A stretch of DNA of 64,000 nt. Source: CAVYGN01 sp963796325 (GTDB lineage: Bacteria > Spirochaetota > Brevinematia > Brevinematales > JAOACQ01). Within the stretch, counting starts at the first letter, position 1, and every line of letters starts with the position of its first letter. The stretch lies in assembly GCA_963796325.1 (NCBI GenBank), contig CAWCLF010000001.1, positions 2,232,001 through 2,296,000 on the forward strand, written 5' to 3'. Positions 25,516 through 34,478 of this stretch are shown piece by piece. The notes below the pieces were generated by a model that was not told the origin of the DNA, did no database searches, and saw only the letters and a program-made list of their open reading frames with translations. Made by a program: the position numbers and the translations under genes.

Positions 25516-27372
25516 CTAAGGGTTATTCGTATTAAACTGATCGGGATAATTCAGGATTACCGTCGAGCCTGTAAATAAATCGCTAACGGAATTCACATGG
25601 CCCCAGACCCCTCCGCCGAGCCCGCTGCCGACCGCGTTGCTTGCACTATTGTCGATAATCGTACTGCTTACAATATAGTTGGGAGAACTCAAGGCGTCGA
25701 AATAGACTCCGCCCCCGTATAAATCGCTGTAATTACTTGAAATGGAACTCGACGATACGACGTTTCCGATCGAGTTAGAAAAGGCCATGCCGGCGCCGTA
25801 GTGTGAAAAGTTCGAAGTAATCGTGCAGCTGACAAAACTGTTTCCAACTCCCCCTACGACAAAGACCCCCGCACCGGAATTGGCGTTTGTACCGATGCCG
25901 GCATTAAACCAGGCATAATTATTTGAAAACACATCGTTCGCCATTATTATATTGGTCGAATAGTAAATCAATAAGCCGCCGGAATTGATATACGGAGATG
26001 AAGGCAGGAAAACGTTGGTTGCATTTCTGATCACAAAATTCATAATAGTAATATTCGAGCAGTATTCTATCTGCAAACCTTCTCCGTAAAAAGTGCCCGC
26101 CGAATTATATACGTCCAGTATGCTCTGCCCCGCAATATAAGTGAATCCGGGATCGAAACCTCCGATGATAACAAGGTTCGACGCATACGAGATTGTTAAG
26201 GGACTCCCCTCGTTAGTGTAAAGGCCCTGGGCCGCATATATTTTATTGATATTATATGTATATACTGCTGCTGACCATGCCGAGCCTATAGTCTGCATCG
26301 GCGATGAAGGAAGAAGACCGTCATTGGCATTGTTGCCGGAAGGCGAAACATAAACCGTATCCAGAGGGATATTTAAAGACGAGGGTATCTCTTTGTCGAA
26401 CGTCATATTATTATACCTGTAAAGGTCGTAATTCCCCTTGCCGTACCTGTCCGACGCGAAATATACCTTGTACCCTCCTGCCTGGTCCATGAAGGGATGG
26501 GCGTCGTTATAAGCAGATGAGTAAGGCTGGGATGGAAACAGCATCGCAGTATTTAAACCTGCCTGCCCGTATAATTGAGAATTTGTCGGTTCAGTTCCTA
26601 ATTCTCCATACAATTGATTCAGACTGCCCGGAATGACACCGGCAATAATAAAATCCTTGAAAAAGGGGCCTGAGGTTTGCTCCCAGCAGGACGCCGAATA
26701 AATATTGGCACTGAAGGTGTAATACATCGCGCTCTGCCACCCGCTGCTGAAATAGAACATATATAAATTGGTTGTTCCGGATGATACCAGCAGATAACTT
26801 TTATTATTGGGTCCGGTAAACCCGCTGAGGTGCATAGGAGTACTTATACTGGTTATACTGCCGCCGTCATCATAAGAAAAATAAATATAAGGCGGTATAT
26901 TAGTCGAGCTTGCCTTAAAACCGGAATCAACCTGGTAGCACATTATATTAGTGGACCCGTTAATCTGGATATATGTGAGGTAAGTCAGCCCGCCATACCG
27001 GATGACGACCGGTGAAAAGCTTGCCGTTCCGGGCGTATTGATATCGTTCCCCAGTTTGGTAAGGTTGAAAAACTTGCCGTCCGAATCCATGCCGGCGTAA
27101 TAGATGTTATACTGCCCGTCCCTGTCCGAAGCGAAAAAGATGTAAGCGTTGCCGCTCGAATCCCTGAATATGAAAGGCGTTATATCGTTCGCCGTATCGG
27201 AGCTCAGGAACCCTCCTCCCTCCATGGCCTGGCCGAGCCTCTCGACCTGAACAGAAGCTTTCGTATTATTGTATGGGTTCGACCCGCCGTGATGGCCGGG
27301 AAAATATCCTGCGCAGGAACATATTAACAGCATAGCAGCGGAAATTATATGATATTTATAAAAATAATGCAT
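25516..27372 (-). CDS. Lipoprotein with PD40 and beta-helix domains (paralogue 1)
   Basis: The 618-residue lipoprotein has a signal peptide ending LLICSCAG, then a conserved block (GYFPGHHGGSNPYNN, GQAMEGGGFLSSDTANDITP). PD40-type propeller repeats follow (FFASDRDGQYNIYYAGMD near 80, VYFASDRYGKGNYDLYRYN near 310). A DUF1565-like start YVSPSGNNANDGLLPSSPMQ (about 342) leads into a right-handed beta-helix (about 365-610) with recurring Asn-Asn-Tyr rungs. Such proteins are usually surface or extracellular glycan-binding or degrading. It shares its N-terminal half closely with the next gene (27437-29248), so the two are tandem duplicates. A strong GGAGGG site precedes the start. Confidence 0.78.
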   Translation of the reverse strand: MHYFYKYHIISAAMLLICSCAGYFPGHHGGSNPYNNTKASVQVERLGQAMEGGGFLSSDTANDITPFIFRDSSGNAYIFFASDRDGQYNIYYAGMDSDGKFFNLTKLGNDINTPGTASFSPVVIRYGGLTYLTYIQINGSTNIMCYQVDSGFKASSTNIPPYIYFSYDDGGSITSISTPMHLSGFTGPNNKSYLLVSSGTTNLYMFYFSSGWQSAMYYTFSANIYSASCWEQTSGPFFKDFIIAGVIPGSLNQLYGELGTEPTNSQLYGQAGLNTAMLFPSQPYSSAYNDAHPFMDQAGGYKVYFASDRYGKGNYDLYRYNNMTFDKEIPSSLNIPLDTVYVSPSGNNANDGLLPSSPMQTIGSAWSAAVYTYNINKIYAAQGLYTNEGSPLTISYASNLVIIGGFDPGFTYIAGQSILDVYNSAGTFYGEGLQIEYCSNITIMNFVIRNATNVFLPSSPYINSGGLLIYYSTNIIMANDVFSNNYAWFNAGIGTNANSGAGVFVVGGVGNSFVSCTITSNFSHYGAGMAFSNSIGNVVSSSSISSNYSDLYGGGVYFDALSSPNYIVSSTIIDNSASNAVGSGLGGGVWGHVNSVSDLFTGSTVILNYPDQFNTNNP

Positions 27373-27436
27373 ATAACCCTCCTTCGATAAAGGATAATAA
27401 CCTTTAACGGCCGGGTCAAGTCCGGATAAAAAATTA

Positions 27437-29248
27437 TTAACCTGTTAAATTAGTGTTTGAAGTAATATCGTTCGGTATATTTCCGTTGGTTGAAATATCT
27501 ATTATACTAAAATTATTAATATAATAATCGATAATAATGCCTCCGCCGTCAATGCCTGCGGAATTATAATCAATAATGCAGTTGGATATTATAAAATCAG
27601 CGCCGGAACCTAAAAACTCCAGTCCGCCGGCGATCTGATTGGCCAAGTTATGGGAAATCGTGCTGTTCATTATGCCGATCCCGGGCAAGTACCATGCATA
27701 TAAACCTCCACCGGAATAAGCCTGGTCGTAGGATATTGAACTGCCGATAATGGAAATGTTAGTCGAATAATTAAAGGAAAATCCTCCGCCGTAGACATAT
27801 CCATATAAAGTCCCGTTTGTTCCGTTATTCGTAACTATTAGATTGCTGAAAATGATGTTGCTGCAGTATCCGCAGTATATCCCCTGGCCTGCATATAAAT
27901 TGTTATTGATCAGTGCCAGGTTGTTCAGGGAAATATTGAACGAATTTGTCATATATATTGTCGTATAGGTAAACCACCCGCCCTGGGCGTCGAGCACGCT
28001 CATGCTTCCTGCAGAAGAGAATGCGGAGTCGAATCCGCCGGTAATGCTGATATTTGAAACGTTGGTTATCCAGAAGCCTTCCGACGAGGTTGCGGCGGCG
28101 ACGAGGCCGCTGCCGGGAGTATATGTCCCGGCCTGGAGGAAGACATTCGTTATGCCCCATGTAAACGCGTCGTCGATCGCGGTTTGTATCGTCTGAAAAG
28201 GAGATAATGGCGAGACGCCGCTGTTTTTATCCGACCCTCCCTGGGAAGCCGGCGCTACGTACATGGCATTGAGGCCGTTTTTAAAGTAAGAGGGAACTTC
28301 CCTGTCGTAAGTCGTAGTATTATACCTGTAAAGGTCGTAATTGCCTTTTCCGTACCTGTCGGAAGCGAAATATACCTTGTAGCTGTCGCCCGTATCCACG
28401 AAAGGATAGGCGTCGTTTGCCGAAGATGTATAATCGGATATATTGAATGCGTTCAGAAAATTTGTCCCTGCCTTGGCATTCTGGCTCCATAGTTCTCCGC
28501 CGAGCTGATGTATTCCGCTGTTTACGCTGTCATACAGGAGGAAGACGTTCGCGAAACCGCCAGATGTAAGCAGGTATCCGCCGATCGAATTCTGGGGTGA
28601 GTTTACCGTTATCGTTGAATACAGGTTCCATCCGTACATGGTAATGCTGAAAATTTGTATCGATGCGCTTCCGTTAGCCGCAAGCATGTAGATATTGCCG
28701 GAAGGATCGCTGTACACGCTTATGTGGGTCGGATTCTGGGGTGAAATCGACATGAAATTGATAAAGGAACCGTTGGTCTGGAAGGCCCCGTTCAGGCCGG
28801 CCGTTATGACATTTGTCGAATTCCCGCCAGTTATAGAGATGTAACTGATAAAATTGGACCCGTTAAGCTGGAATACCGCAGGTGAAATGTTCATTGAGCC
28901 CAGGTTAATATCGGACCCCATTTTAGTGAGGTTGAAAAACTCTCCCTGCGCGTCCATCCCCGCATAATAGATCGCGTATGCCCCGTCCCTGTCCGAAGCG
29001 AAAAAGATGAAAGCGGACCCGGTGGTCTTGTCCCTGAAAATGAAAGGCGTTATATCGTTCGCCGTATCCGAGCTAAGGTACCCGCCACCTTCCATCGCCT
29101 GGCCGATCCTCTCGGCCGCTTGCAGGCCTTTCTGATTGTTATTATGCGGATTGCCCGGGCCGTGATGCCCCGGGAAATACCCGGCGCAGGATAAAAGCGC
29201 CGAAATCGAAAAAACAGTCACTATAATACTTACAGAATATTTCTTCAT
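27437..29248 (-). CDS. Lipoprotein with PD40 and beta-helix domains (paralogue 2)
   Basis: The 603-residue paralogue of the next gene downstream has the same plan: signal peptide with lipobox LLSCAG, the GYFPGHHG and AMEGGGYLSSDTANDITP blocks, PD40-like repeats (FFASDRDGAYAIYYAGMD; VYFASDRYGKGNYDLYRYN), a DUF1565-like segment (MYVAPASQGGSDKNSGVSPL near 318), and a beta-helix from about 370 to the end. The N-terminal blocks are nearly identical between the copies while the beta-helices have diverged, suggesting duplication followed by change of ligand or substrate. It is the first gene of a possible leftward operon running to the cyclase. The upstream region (29249-29497) is very AT-rich with overlapping palindromes. 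Confidence 0.78.
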   Translation of the reverse strand: MKKYSVSIIVTVFSISALLSCAGYFPGHHGPGNPHNNNQKGLQAAERIGQAMEGGGYLSSDTANDITPFIFRDKTTGSAFIFFASDRDGAYAIYYAGMDAQGEFFNLTKMGSDINLGSMNISPAVFQLNGSNFISYISITGGNSTNVITAGLNGAFQTNGSFINFMSISPQNPTHISVYSDPSGNIYMLAANGSASIQIFSITMYGWNLYSTITVNSPQNSIGGYLLTSGGFANVFLLYDSVNSGIHQLGGELWSQNAKAGTNFLNAFNISDYTSSANDAYPFVDTGDSYKVYFASDRYGKGNYDLYRYNTTTYDREVPSYFKNGLNAMYVAPASQGGSDKNSGVSPLSPFQTIQTAIDDAFTWGITNVFLQAGTYTPGSGLVAAATSSEGFWITNVSNISITGGFDSAFSSAGSMSVLDAQGGWFTYTTIYMTNSFNISLNNLALINNNLYAGQGIYCGYCSNIIFSNLIVTNNGTNGTLYGYVYGGGFSFNYSTNISIIGSSISYDQAYSGGGLYAWYLPGIGIMNSTISHNLANQIAGGLEFLGSGADFIISNCIIDYNSAGIDGGGIIIDYYINNFSIIDISTNGNIPNDITSNTNLTG

Positions 29249-29326
29249 GCCGGAACATACCCCCTTTTATGCAGTTGCAACAGCCGCATTAGCCCCATGA
29301 TGACGAAATAATATTGATTGTTTTTT

Positions 29327-29420
29327 AATTATCGATTATTGATAATTATGCTAACATAATTGATAAAATAATGCAATAATATTTTGATGATTTTATCAAA
29401 TATTCAGTTAATTTTATCAA
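29327..29420. promoter_or_regulatory. AT-rich palindrome cluster upstream of the beta-helix genes
   Basis: AATTATC-7-GATAATT (29327-29347) overlaps AATTATG-CTAA-CATAATT (29344-29361), and further TTGATAA/TTATCAA words follow at about 29360-29420. This lies upstream of the gene starting at 29248 and just after the end of the 713-residue lipoprotein gene. It probably holds the promoter and operators, but I could not choose a -35/-10 pair with confidence. Confidence 0.4.
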
Positions 29421-29497
29421 ATTATTCTATTGAAAATATAGGTTTACACTTCTGCCCCAATTTAATCGATCACCGTGATACTGTCAGTAATTTTTCT

Positions 29498-31639
29498 TTA
29501 CTGTATTATTTCGCGGATCAGCGAGTTCCCGTAATCGGCGACAAAAACGTTGCCGCTGGAATCGACAGCTACTCCGTTCGGGTTTTTGAACGGAGGGCTG
29601 GCGTTGCCGCCGAGGTTGATTACCGCGCCGGTAAACGTTATCTCGCGCACAAGGTTGTTGCCAAGGTCCGTAACATAAACGTTGCCGAATTTATCCACCG
29701 CTACCCCGCCCGGCGCTATAAAAGCCGGGCTTGCGCCTGCGCCGAGTGTCGTTACCGTGCTGTCGTTCGAAATCTTTTTGATCAGGTTATGGCCCTGGTC
29801 CGCGACATATATGTTGCCGTACGAGTCTATATCCACATCGGCGTCAAAAGAGAATGCAGTGGTGCCCCCGAGAGTAGTGACAGTACCGGCCGGTGAAATC
29901 CTGCGGACAAGGCTGTTGCCCAGGTCCGCGACATAAACGTTGCCGGACGAGTCGACCGCTACGCCCTGGGGAAGAGAAAATGCCGGGCTCGCGCCGGTGC
30001 CGATGGAGGTGACAACGCCGCTTGCCGAAATCTTGCGGACAAGGTTGTTGTTCCTGTCCCCGACATAGATGTTTCCGGACGAATCGACCGCTACGCCCGT
30101 GCTGGCGTTAAACGGCGGGCTGGGGCTGCTGCCGAGTGTAGTGACAGCGCCGTTTGTCGATATCTTGCGGATCAGGTTGTTGCCCCTGTCGCAAACAAAA
30201 ACGTTGCCCGAAGAATCCACATCGATATCCGCAGGTCCGTTAAACGCCGGGCTTGCGCCTGAGCCAAGGGTTATGACGGTGCCCGCCGCAACCGTAACCT
30301 TGTAATACTGCATTGATCCGTCCGCCGCTACGACCGAGAAGGAAACCTGCCCCGTGAAATCATTCGCGGTCGTTCCGCTGGTTTGAACCGTCGAGCCGAC
30401 TTTCACTACCGATCCTGTCGTTGTAAACGTCGCTTTGAGAGCCGTTACCGTTGTGCCGTATGGTACCGTTAAATTTATGTTCGTCCCGGCGATAACGCCG
30501 CTTACATCAAAGAAAATTCCGGCTCCGTTATTTAACGCGCACGTGAAAATTAACGACGTTATATCCTTCGCCGGGCTCAATGCCGGTATCACATTGACCG
30601 TATAGTTCTGCGCCGTGCCGTCGGCCGCAATTACCGTATAGACTGCGGTGGTTGTAAAATCGTCCGCCGAAGAACCGCTTGTCTGTACAGTCGTTCCTAC
30701 TTTTACCGTCGATCCGACAGATGCGGCAAATGTAGCTTTGAGGGCCGTCAGAACCGTCCCGAACGGGACGTTCAGCGTTATGTTAGTGCCCGATGAAAAC
30801 ACGCCCGATACATCGTTCGTTATCCCCGCCCCGCTGTTCAATGCGCTCGTGAACCCGAACGCCGTTATCGCTTTAGCCGAATTCAGCGCTTTCGCTGCAG
30901 TAACCGTATAATTCTTCTTCGTACCGTCGGCGGCCGTCACCGTATAAACGACAGGACCTGTAAAATTGTTCGCCGTAGTTCCGCTCGTCTGCACTGTCGA
31001 TCCTACCTTCACCGAAGCGCCGGTCGTCGAATACGTCGCTTTGAGGTTCGTCAATCCGGCGCAGTAAGGCACCGTCAGCGCGATGTTCGCTCCCGAGATC
31101 ACGCCCGTAACATCGTTCGTGACCCCTTCCCCGATATTGACGGCGCTCGTAAACCCGAACGCCGTTATAGCCTTGGCGTAACTCGGCGCCGCGATCACGG
31201 TAACCGCATAATTCCGGGTGCTTCCGTCAGCCGCGGCGACGGTATAGATTACGGGTTTCGTAAAATTATTGGCGGTAACTCCGCTAGTTTGTCCGGCAGA
31301 ACCGACAGATATGGACGCTCCCGTTATCGTGAATGTCGCCTTGAGGGCTGTTACGGCCGTGCCGTAAGGGACGTTCAACGTTATGTTCGTGCCGGATATC
31401 GCCCCTGTAACGTCGCTTGAAATCCCGGCCCCCGAGTTCAGTGCGCTCGTAAAGCCGAACGAAGATATAGCTTTTTCCGAAGACGGCGCCGATGAACTGC
31501 TGCTGCTGCTTTTATTGCCGCTGAAGCTGCTGCCGTTCGCCGCTTCGTTCGATACGTCGCCGGGATGGAAAAGCGAACCGCAGGATGCGAAAAACGCGAG
31601 GATGACGATAAATAAAACCGAATATTTTATTCTATCCAT
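29498..31639 (-). CDS. Lipoprotein with four DUF5018-like repeats and a six-blade NHL propeller
   Basis: The 713-residue lipoprotein has lipobox FFASC (Cys20), a poly-Ser linker (about 43-52), and four tandem repeats of about 96 residues (about 53-445). Each repeat begins with AKAITAFGFTSALNSGAGI-like sequence and ends with VYTVTAADGTKKNYTVT-like sequence. From memory this pattern is the DUF5018-type beta-sandwich. Six NHL repeats (about 450-713; VAVDSSGNVYVADLGNSLVR type) then form a complete propeller. The architecture suggests a stalk carrying a surface binding head. Similarity between the repeats also makes the locus prone to recombination. It follows the small outer-membrane protein gene by only 5 bp. 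Confidence 0.8.
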   Translation of the reverse strand: MDRIKYSVLFIVILAFFASCGSLFHPGDVSNEAANGSSFSGNKSSSSSSSAPSSEKAISSFGFTSALNSGAGISSDVTGAISGTNITLNVPYGTAVTALKATFTITGASISVGSAGQTSGVTANNFTKPVIYTVAAADGSTRNYAVTVIAAPSYAKAITAFGFTSAVNIGEGVTNDVTGVISGANIALTVPYCAGLTNLKATYSTTGASVKVGSTVQTSGTTANNFTGPVVYTVTAADGTKKNYTVTAAKALNSAKAITAFGFTSALNSGAGITNDVSGVFSSGTNITLNVPFGTVLTALKATFAASVGSTVKVGTTVQTSGSSADDFTTTAVYTVIAADGTAQNYTVNVIPALSPAKDITSLIFTCALNNGAGIFFDVSGVIAGTNINLTVPYGTTVTALKATFTTTGSVVKVGSTVQTSGTTANDFTGQVSFSVVAADGSMQYYKVTVAAGTVITLGSGASPAFNGPADIDVDSSGNVFVCDRGNNLIRKISTNGAVTTLGSSPSPPFNASTGVAVDSSGNIYVGDRNNNLVRKISASGVVTSIGTGASPAFSLPQGVAVDSSGNVYVADLGNSLVRRISPAGTVTTLGGTTAFSFDADVDIDSYGNIYVADQGHNLIKKISNDSTVTTLGAGASPAFIAPGGVAVDKFGNVYVTDLGNNLVREITFTGAVINLGGNASPPFKNPNGVAVDSSGNVFVADYGNSLIREIIQ

Positions 31640-31644
31640 ATATT

Positions 31645-32202
31645 CTAAAACCTGAATCCTATTCCGACGAGGGGGTATATTACCCCGTCTTTTATGCCGT
31701 AACGGATTCCGCCTTCAATAAAAAACGAATTCCAGTCCGCTTCGGCCCTGACCATCGGCGAAACGATAAGCGGGCTGACAAAATAGCAGAACCCGCCTGC
31801 CGCGGCTCTGAACCCGAATTCTTCGATATTGAAGAAGTTCCAGGACAGGCCGATCTCGGCTGCCGGGATTATAATGTTGTCCATGTACACCGCTCCGCCG
31901 TAGGCGCCGATCCTGAAAGAATTATAAAACTTGTATTCTGCGCCCGCCGATATTCCCGGCCCGCCGGAAAGCGCCTTTATCGATAGATCGAAATCACTGA
32001 GTAATCCTTTGTTCATTACGGCGGTTTCTGACGGTTTCGACATTCCGGCAGTAACTGCCTTGCCTTTCCCGTTCGAATATACGGCATTGCTGATGCCCGT
32101 CCATGAAGTTATCTCGCCGCCCAGGCTGAACGCGGCGCATCCTGTGTATTCAATCAGCGTAAGAAAGCCTGCTATGACTGCGGACATCAATACTTTTTTC
32201 AT
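31645..32202 (-). CDS. Small predicted outer-membrane protein
   Basis: The 185-residue product has a signal peptide (about 1-24, ending TGCAAFS) and then amphipathic strands with Gly/Tyr/Phe content and a closing strand VIYPLVGIGFRF that ends in Phe, the typical outer-membrane C-terminus. It is therefore probably an 8-strand barrel. A Cys near the end of the signal peptide (EYTGC) could instead make it a lipoprotein. No family is recognised. It starts a unit with the DUF5018-NHL lipoprotein 5 bp downstream, so the two may work together in displaying that lipoprotein. A strong promoter lies 240 bp upstream, leaving a long leader. Confidence 0.65.
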   Translation of the reverse strand: MKKVLMSAVIAGFLTLIEYTGCAAFSLGGEITSWTGISNAVYSNGKGKAVTAGMSKPSETAVMNKGLLSDFDLSIKALSGGPGISAGAEYKFYNSFRIGAYGGAVYMDNIIIPAAEIGLSWNFFNIEEFGFRAAAGGFCYFVSPLIVSPMVRAEADWNSFFIEGGIRYGIKDGVIYPLVGIGFRF

Positions 32203-32443
32203 AATACCCCAACCCCGGATTTACAGGTTCATACCCCCCGGTATACAGACCTTTCCATCCATTTATTTTTACTTTTTTTATACGGAACAACATATAAAAC
32301 CTGTTTCGAAAGTTAAGCCTGGTTGAAAATAGAATTGAACGATATGAAGAAATGTAAAAACAGGGATAAGCAAGTCATATAAATTTTTCATTTAGAACTC
32401 CGCAAGGAGCCCGGCAATTCGCCGATTAAGAGCTTTTGTTCAT

Positions 32444-32473
32444 ATTGTATCATTAATTACTTTCTATTGTCAA
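32444..32473 (-). promoter_or_regulatory. Sigma70-type promoter with a long structured leader
   Basis: Minus strand TTGACA (32473-32468), an 18-bp spacer and TACAAT (32449-32444). The start site would be near 32437, about 235 nt before the ATG at 32202. The early leader can form two hairpins, CGGC-AATTC-GCCG (32412-32424) and CTCC-GCAA-GGAG (32398-32409), written on the plus strand. The rest of the gap 32203-32576 is AT-rich with no gene. I could not match the leader to a riboswitch class. Confidence 0.65.
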
Positions 32474-32576
32474 GATTACGAATTGCCTCATTAATTGTTT
32501 CAACAGAAAATCGGATTGATGCTGATTTTCATCCTGCAACAGCCGGTATCAAATTTTATTATAAGGGATTTTACCA

Positions 32577-34430
32577 TTACTGATATATCTTTCTTATCCT
32601 GTTATTACCGCTATCGGCCACATAAATGTTGCCGAAGCTGTCCAAAACCACACCGCAAACACTATTAAAACGTGCATTAGTACCTAAACCGTCAGCATAA
32701 CCAACAGTACTACCGGCCACAGTAGTCACAATACCGGCAGGTGTGATCATTCGTACCATACAGTTTTGAAAATCACCTAAATAGACATTGCCGGAGCTGT
32801 CCAGGGTTATACCGTCTGGAGTGGAAAAAGGAATACCATCGGTAAAAACACCAAATCCATGCCCTGCAATTGTGGTCACAACTCCGGCAGGAGTGATTAA
32901 ACGGACAGCTAAATTATTAGCATCCGCCACATATATATTACCGAGGCTGTCCACAACTACGTCATTTGGTATAGAAAAGCTTGCGTTTGTACCGGTCCCG
33001 TCAGCAAAAGCGGCAGTTCCCGATCCGGCAATTGTACTAACTACGCCCAAAGTAGTTATTTTCCGTATGCGGTTGTTACTTGTATCTGCTATGTATATAT
33101 TGCCAAGGTTATCCACTGTAACACCACAGGGGAAATGAAAACTCGCATTTGTACCGGTCCCATCGGCAAAAGTACCATTTCCCGAACCGGCAATTGTATT
33201 AACTACGCCCAAAGTAGTTATTTTCCGTATGCGGTTGTTGCCAAGATCTGCTACATATATATTGCCGAGGCTGTCTAATGATATACCATGCGGTTGGTTA
33301 AAGCTTGCATTGGTACCGGTCCCGTCAGCAAAAGCGGCAGTTCCCGAGCCGGCAATTATACTAACTACGCCCGAAGGGCTTATCTTCCGTATGCGGTTGT
33401 TATAGTCATCTGCTACATATATATTTCCGAGGCTGTCTATTGCCAAGTTACGCGGACCATTAAAGCTTGCATTGGTACCCTGTCCGTCGGCATAAGTAGG
33501 TGCGCCTGAACCTGCAAAGGTTGTCACATAACCATGCACCCGGTAAGTCAGGCAGCCTGGGTTGGTATTTGCCGAAATGTTTGTATAGCTTGTCCATGGG
33601 AAATTGTTCGTCGTCCAGTTCGTAATGTTGGTGACCGCCGTCACTATGAGCCCGTTTGAAACGGCATAAGCGGCGACCTGGTTCGATATCCAGTATGAGC
33701 TGAAGACAAGGGCCCCCGCAGGGCTCAGATTTGTAGAGGCGTAATTGCTGTAAACGAATGCGGTAGAAACCCAGTTTGAAACGGCATAATTTACTGAGGC
33801 CAGCGACAGGAAATTTGTCTGCGCCTTGTAGTTTATCCCGTTAGTCAGCGTATATATAATATTGGAACAGCAATTCGTTATGGTATAATTTAAGATACTG
33901 CCGTTTGAAACTATATACCCGCTGACGATAAGGTTCGTCCATGAGATTCCCGCCATGCCGTTATAATTTGTCGAGCTGTTAGTCAGCGTTTTTCCCGCTA
34001 TGGTGTTGCTGAAATTGACTGTAAAAGCTGTAGAATTCGTAGGCCCGCTCTGCCCTGACATGTTCATGGCGTATGCAAGCATAGTATATTTCCCGCAGGA
34101 AAGACCGGGAAGGTTTGTATGCCAGATGGAAATCCCGGATTGAAGCAGGAAAATCGTCGAATTAGGGCTTACACTGACATAAACACCCGACGCCGAATTC
34201 GACGGGGAAGCCGAACCTGAAATTGTGACATTAGCAGAATTAGTATTAACCGGGATTATATTGATGGAAACATCTGTTACATTCACTGAAGTATTTTGGG
34301 AAGAAGCGGAAGAACTTGAAGAGCCGGAAGGACTGGAAGAACTGCTCTGGGAATTGGTCAACTGGCTGGACAGGCTGCTGCAGGAATATAAAATAAGCCA
34401 GAATAATATTAAAAAAATAATATTTTTCAT
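32577..34430 (-). CDS. Lipoprotein with Ser-rich linker and six-blade NHL propeller
   Basis: The 617-residue lipoprotein has lipobox LILYSC (about Cys17) followed by a Ser-rich linker (about 20-48). A beta-sandwich region (about 50-150) with SVSPNSTIFLLQSGI is followed by a Thr/Asn-rich segment (about 150-300) and then six NHL repeats (about 305-617), each about 55 residues with IYVADLGNNRIRKI signatures. The DNA of the central repeats is almost identical over about 160 bp periods (32990-33480), a sign of recent repeat expansion or homogenisation. The signal and linker resemble those of the 713-residue lipoprotein. It follows the OmpA-family gene by 48 bp and is probably co-transcribed. Confidence 0.78.
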   Translation of the reverse strand: MKNIIFLILFWLILYSCSSLSSQLTNSQSSSSSPSGSSSSSASSQNTSVNVTDVSINIIPVNTNSANVTISGSASPSNSASGVYVSVSPNSTIFLLQSGISIWHTNLPGLSCGKYTMLAYAMNMSGQSGPTNSTAFTVNFSNTIAGKTLTNSSTNYNGMAGISWTNLIVSGYIVSNGSILNYTITNCCSNIIYTLTNGINYKAQTNFLSLASVNYAVSNWVSTAFVYSNYASTNLSPAGALVFSSYWISNQVAAYAVSNGLIVTAVTNITNWTTNNFPWTSYTNISANTNPGCLTYRVHGYVTTFAGSGAPTYADGQGTNASFNGPRNLAIDSLGNIYVADDYNNRIRKISPSGVVSIIAGSGTAAFADGTGTNASFNQPHGISLDSLGNIYVADLGNNRIRKITTLGVVNTIAGSGNGTFADGTGTNASFHFPCGVTVDNLGNIYIADTSNNRIRKITTLGVVSTIAGSGTAAFADGTGTNASFSIPNDVVVDSLGNIYVADANNLAVRLITPAGVVTTIAGHGFGVFTDGIPFSTPDGITLDSSGNVYLGDFQNCMVRMITPAGIVTTVAGSTVGYADGLGTNARFNSVCGVVLDSFGNIYVADSGNNRIRKIYQ

Positions 34431-34478
34431 TGACTGCTCCTTCTAATATTTACTCGTTTCTGAGATCAATTCATATAA

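Noticed and set aside
32203..32440. The leader before 32202 as a c-di-GMP or fluoride riboswitch
   Set aside because: The hairpins lack the conserved GEMM and crcB core sequences, so only a structured leader can be claimed.
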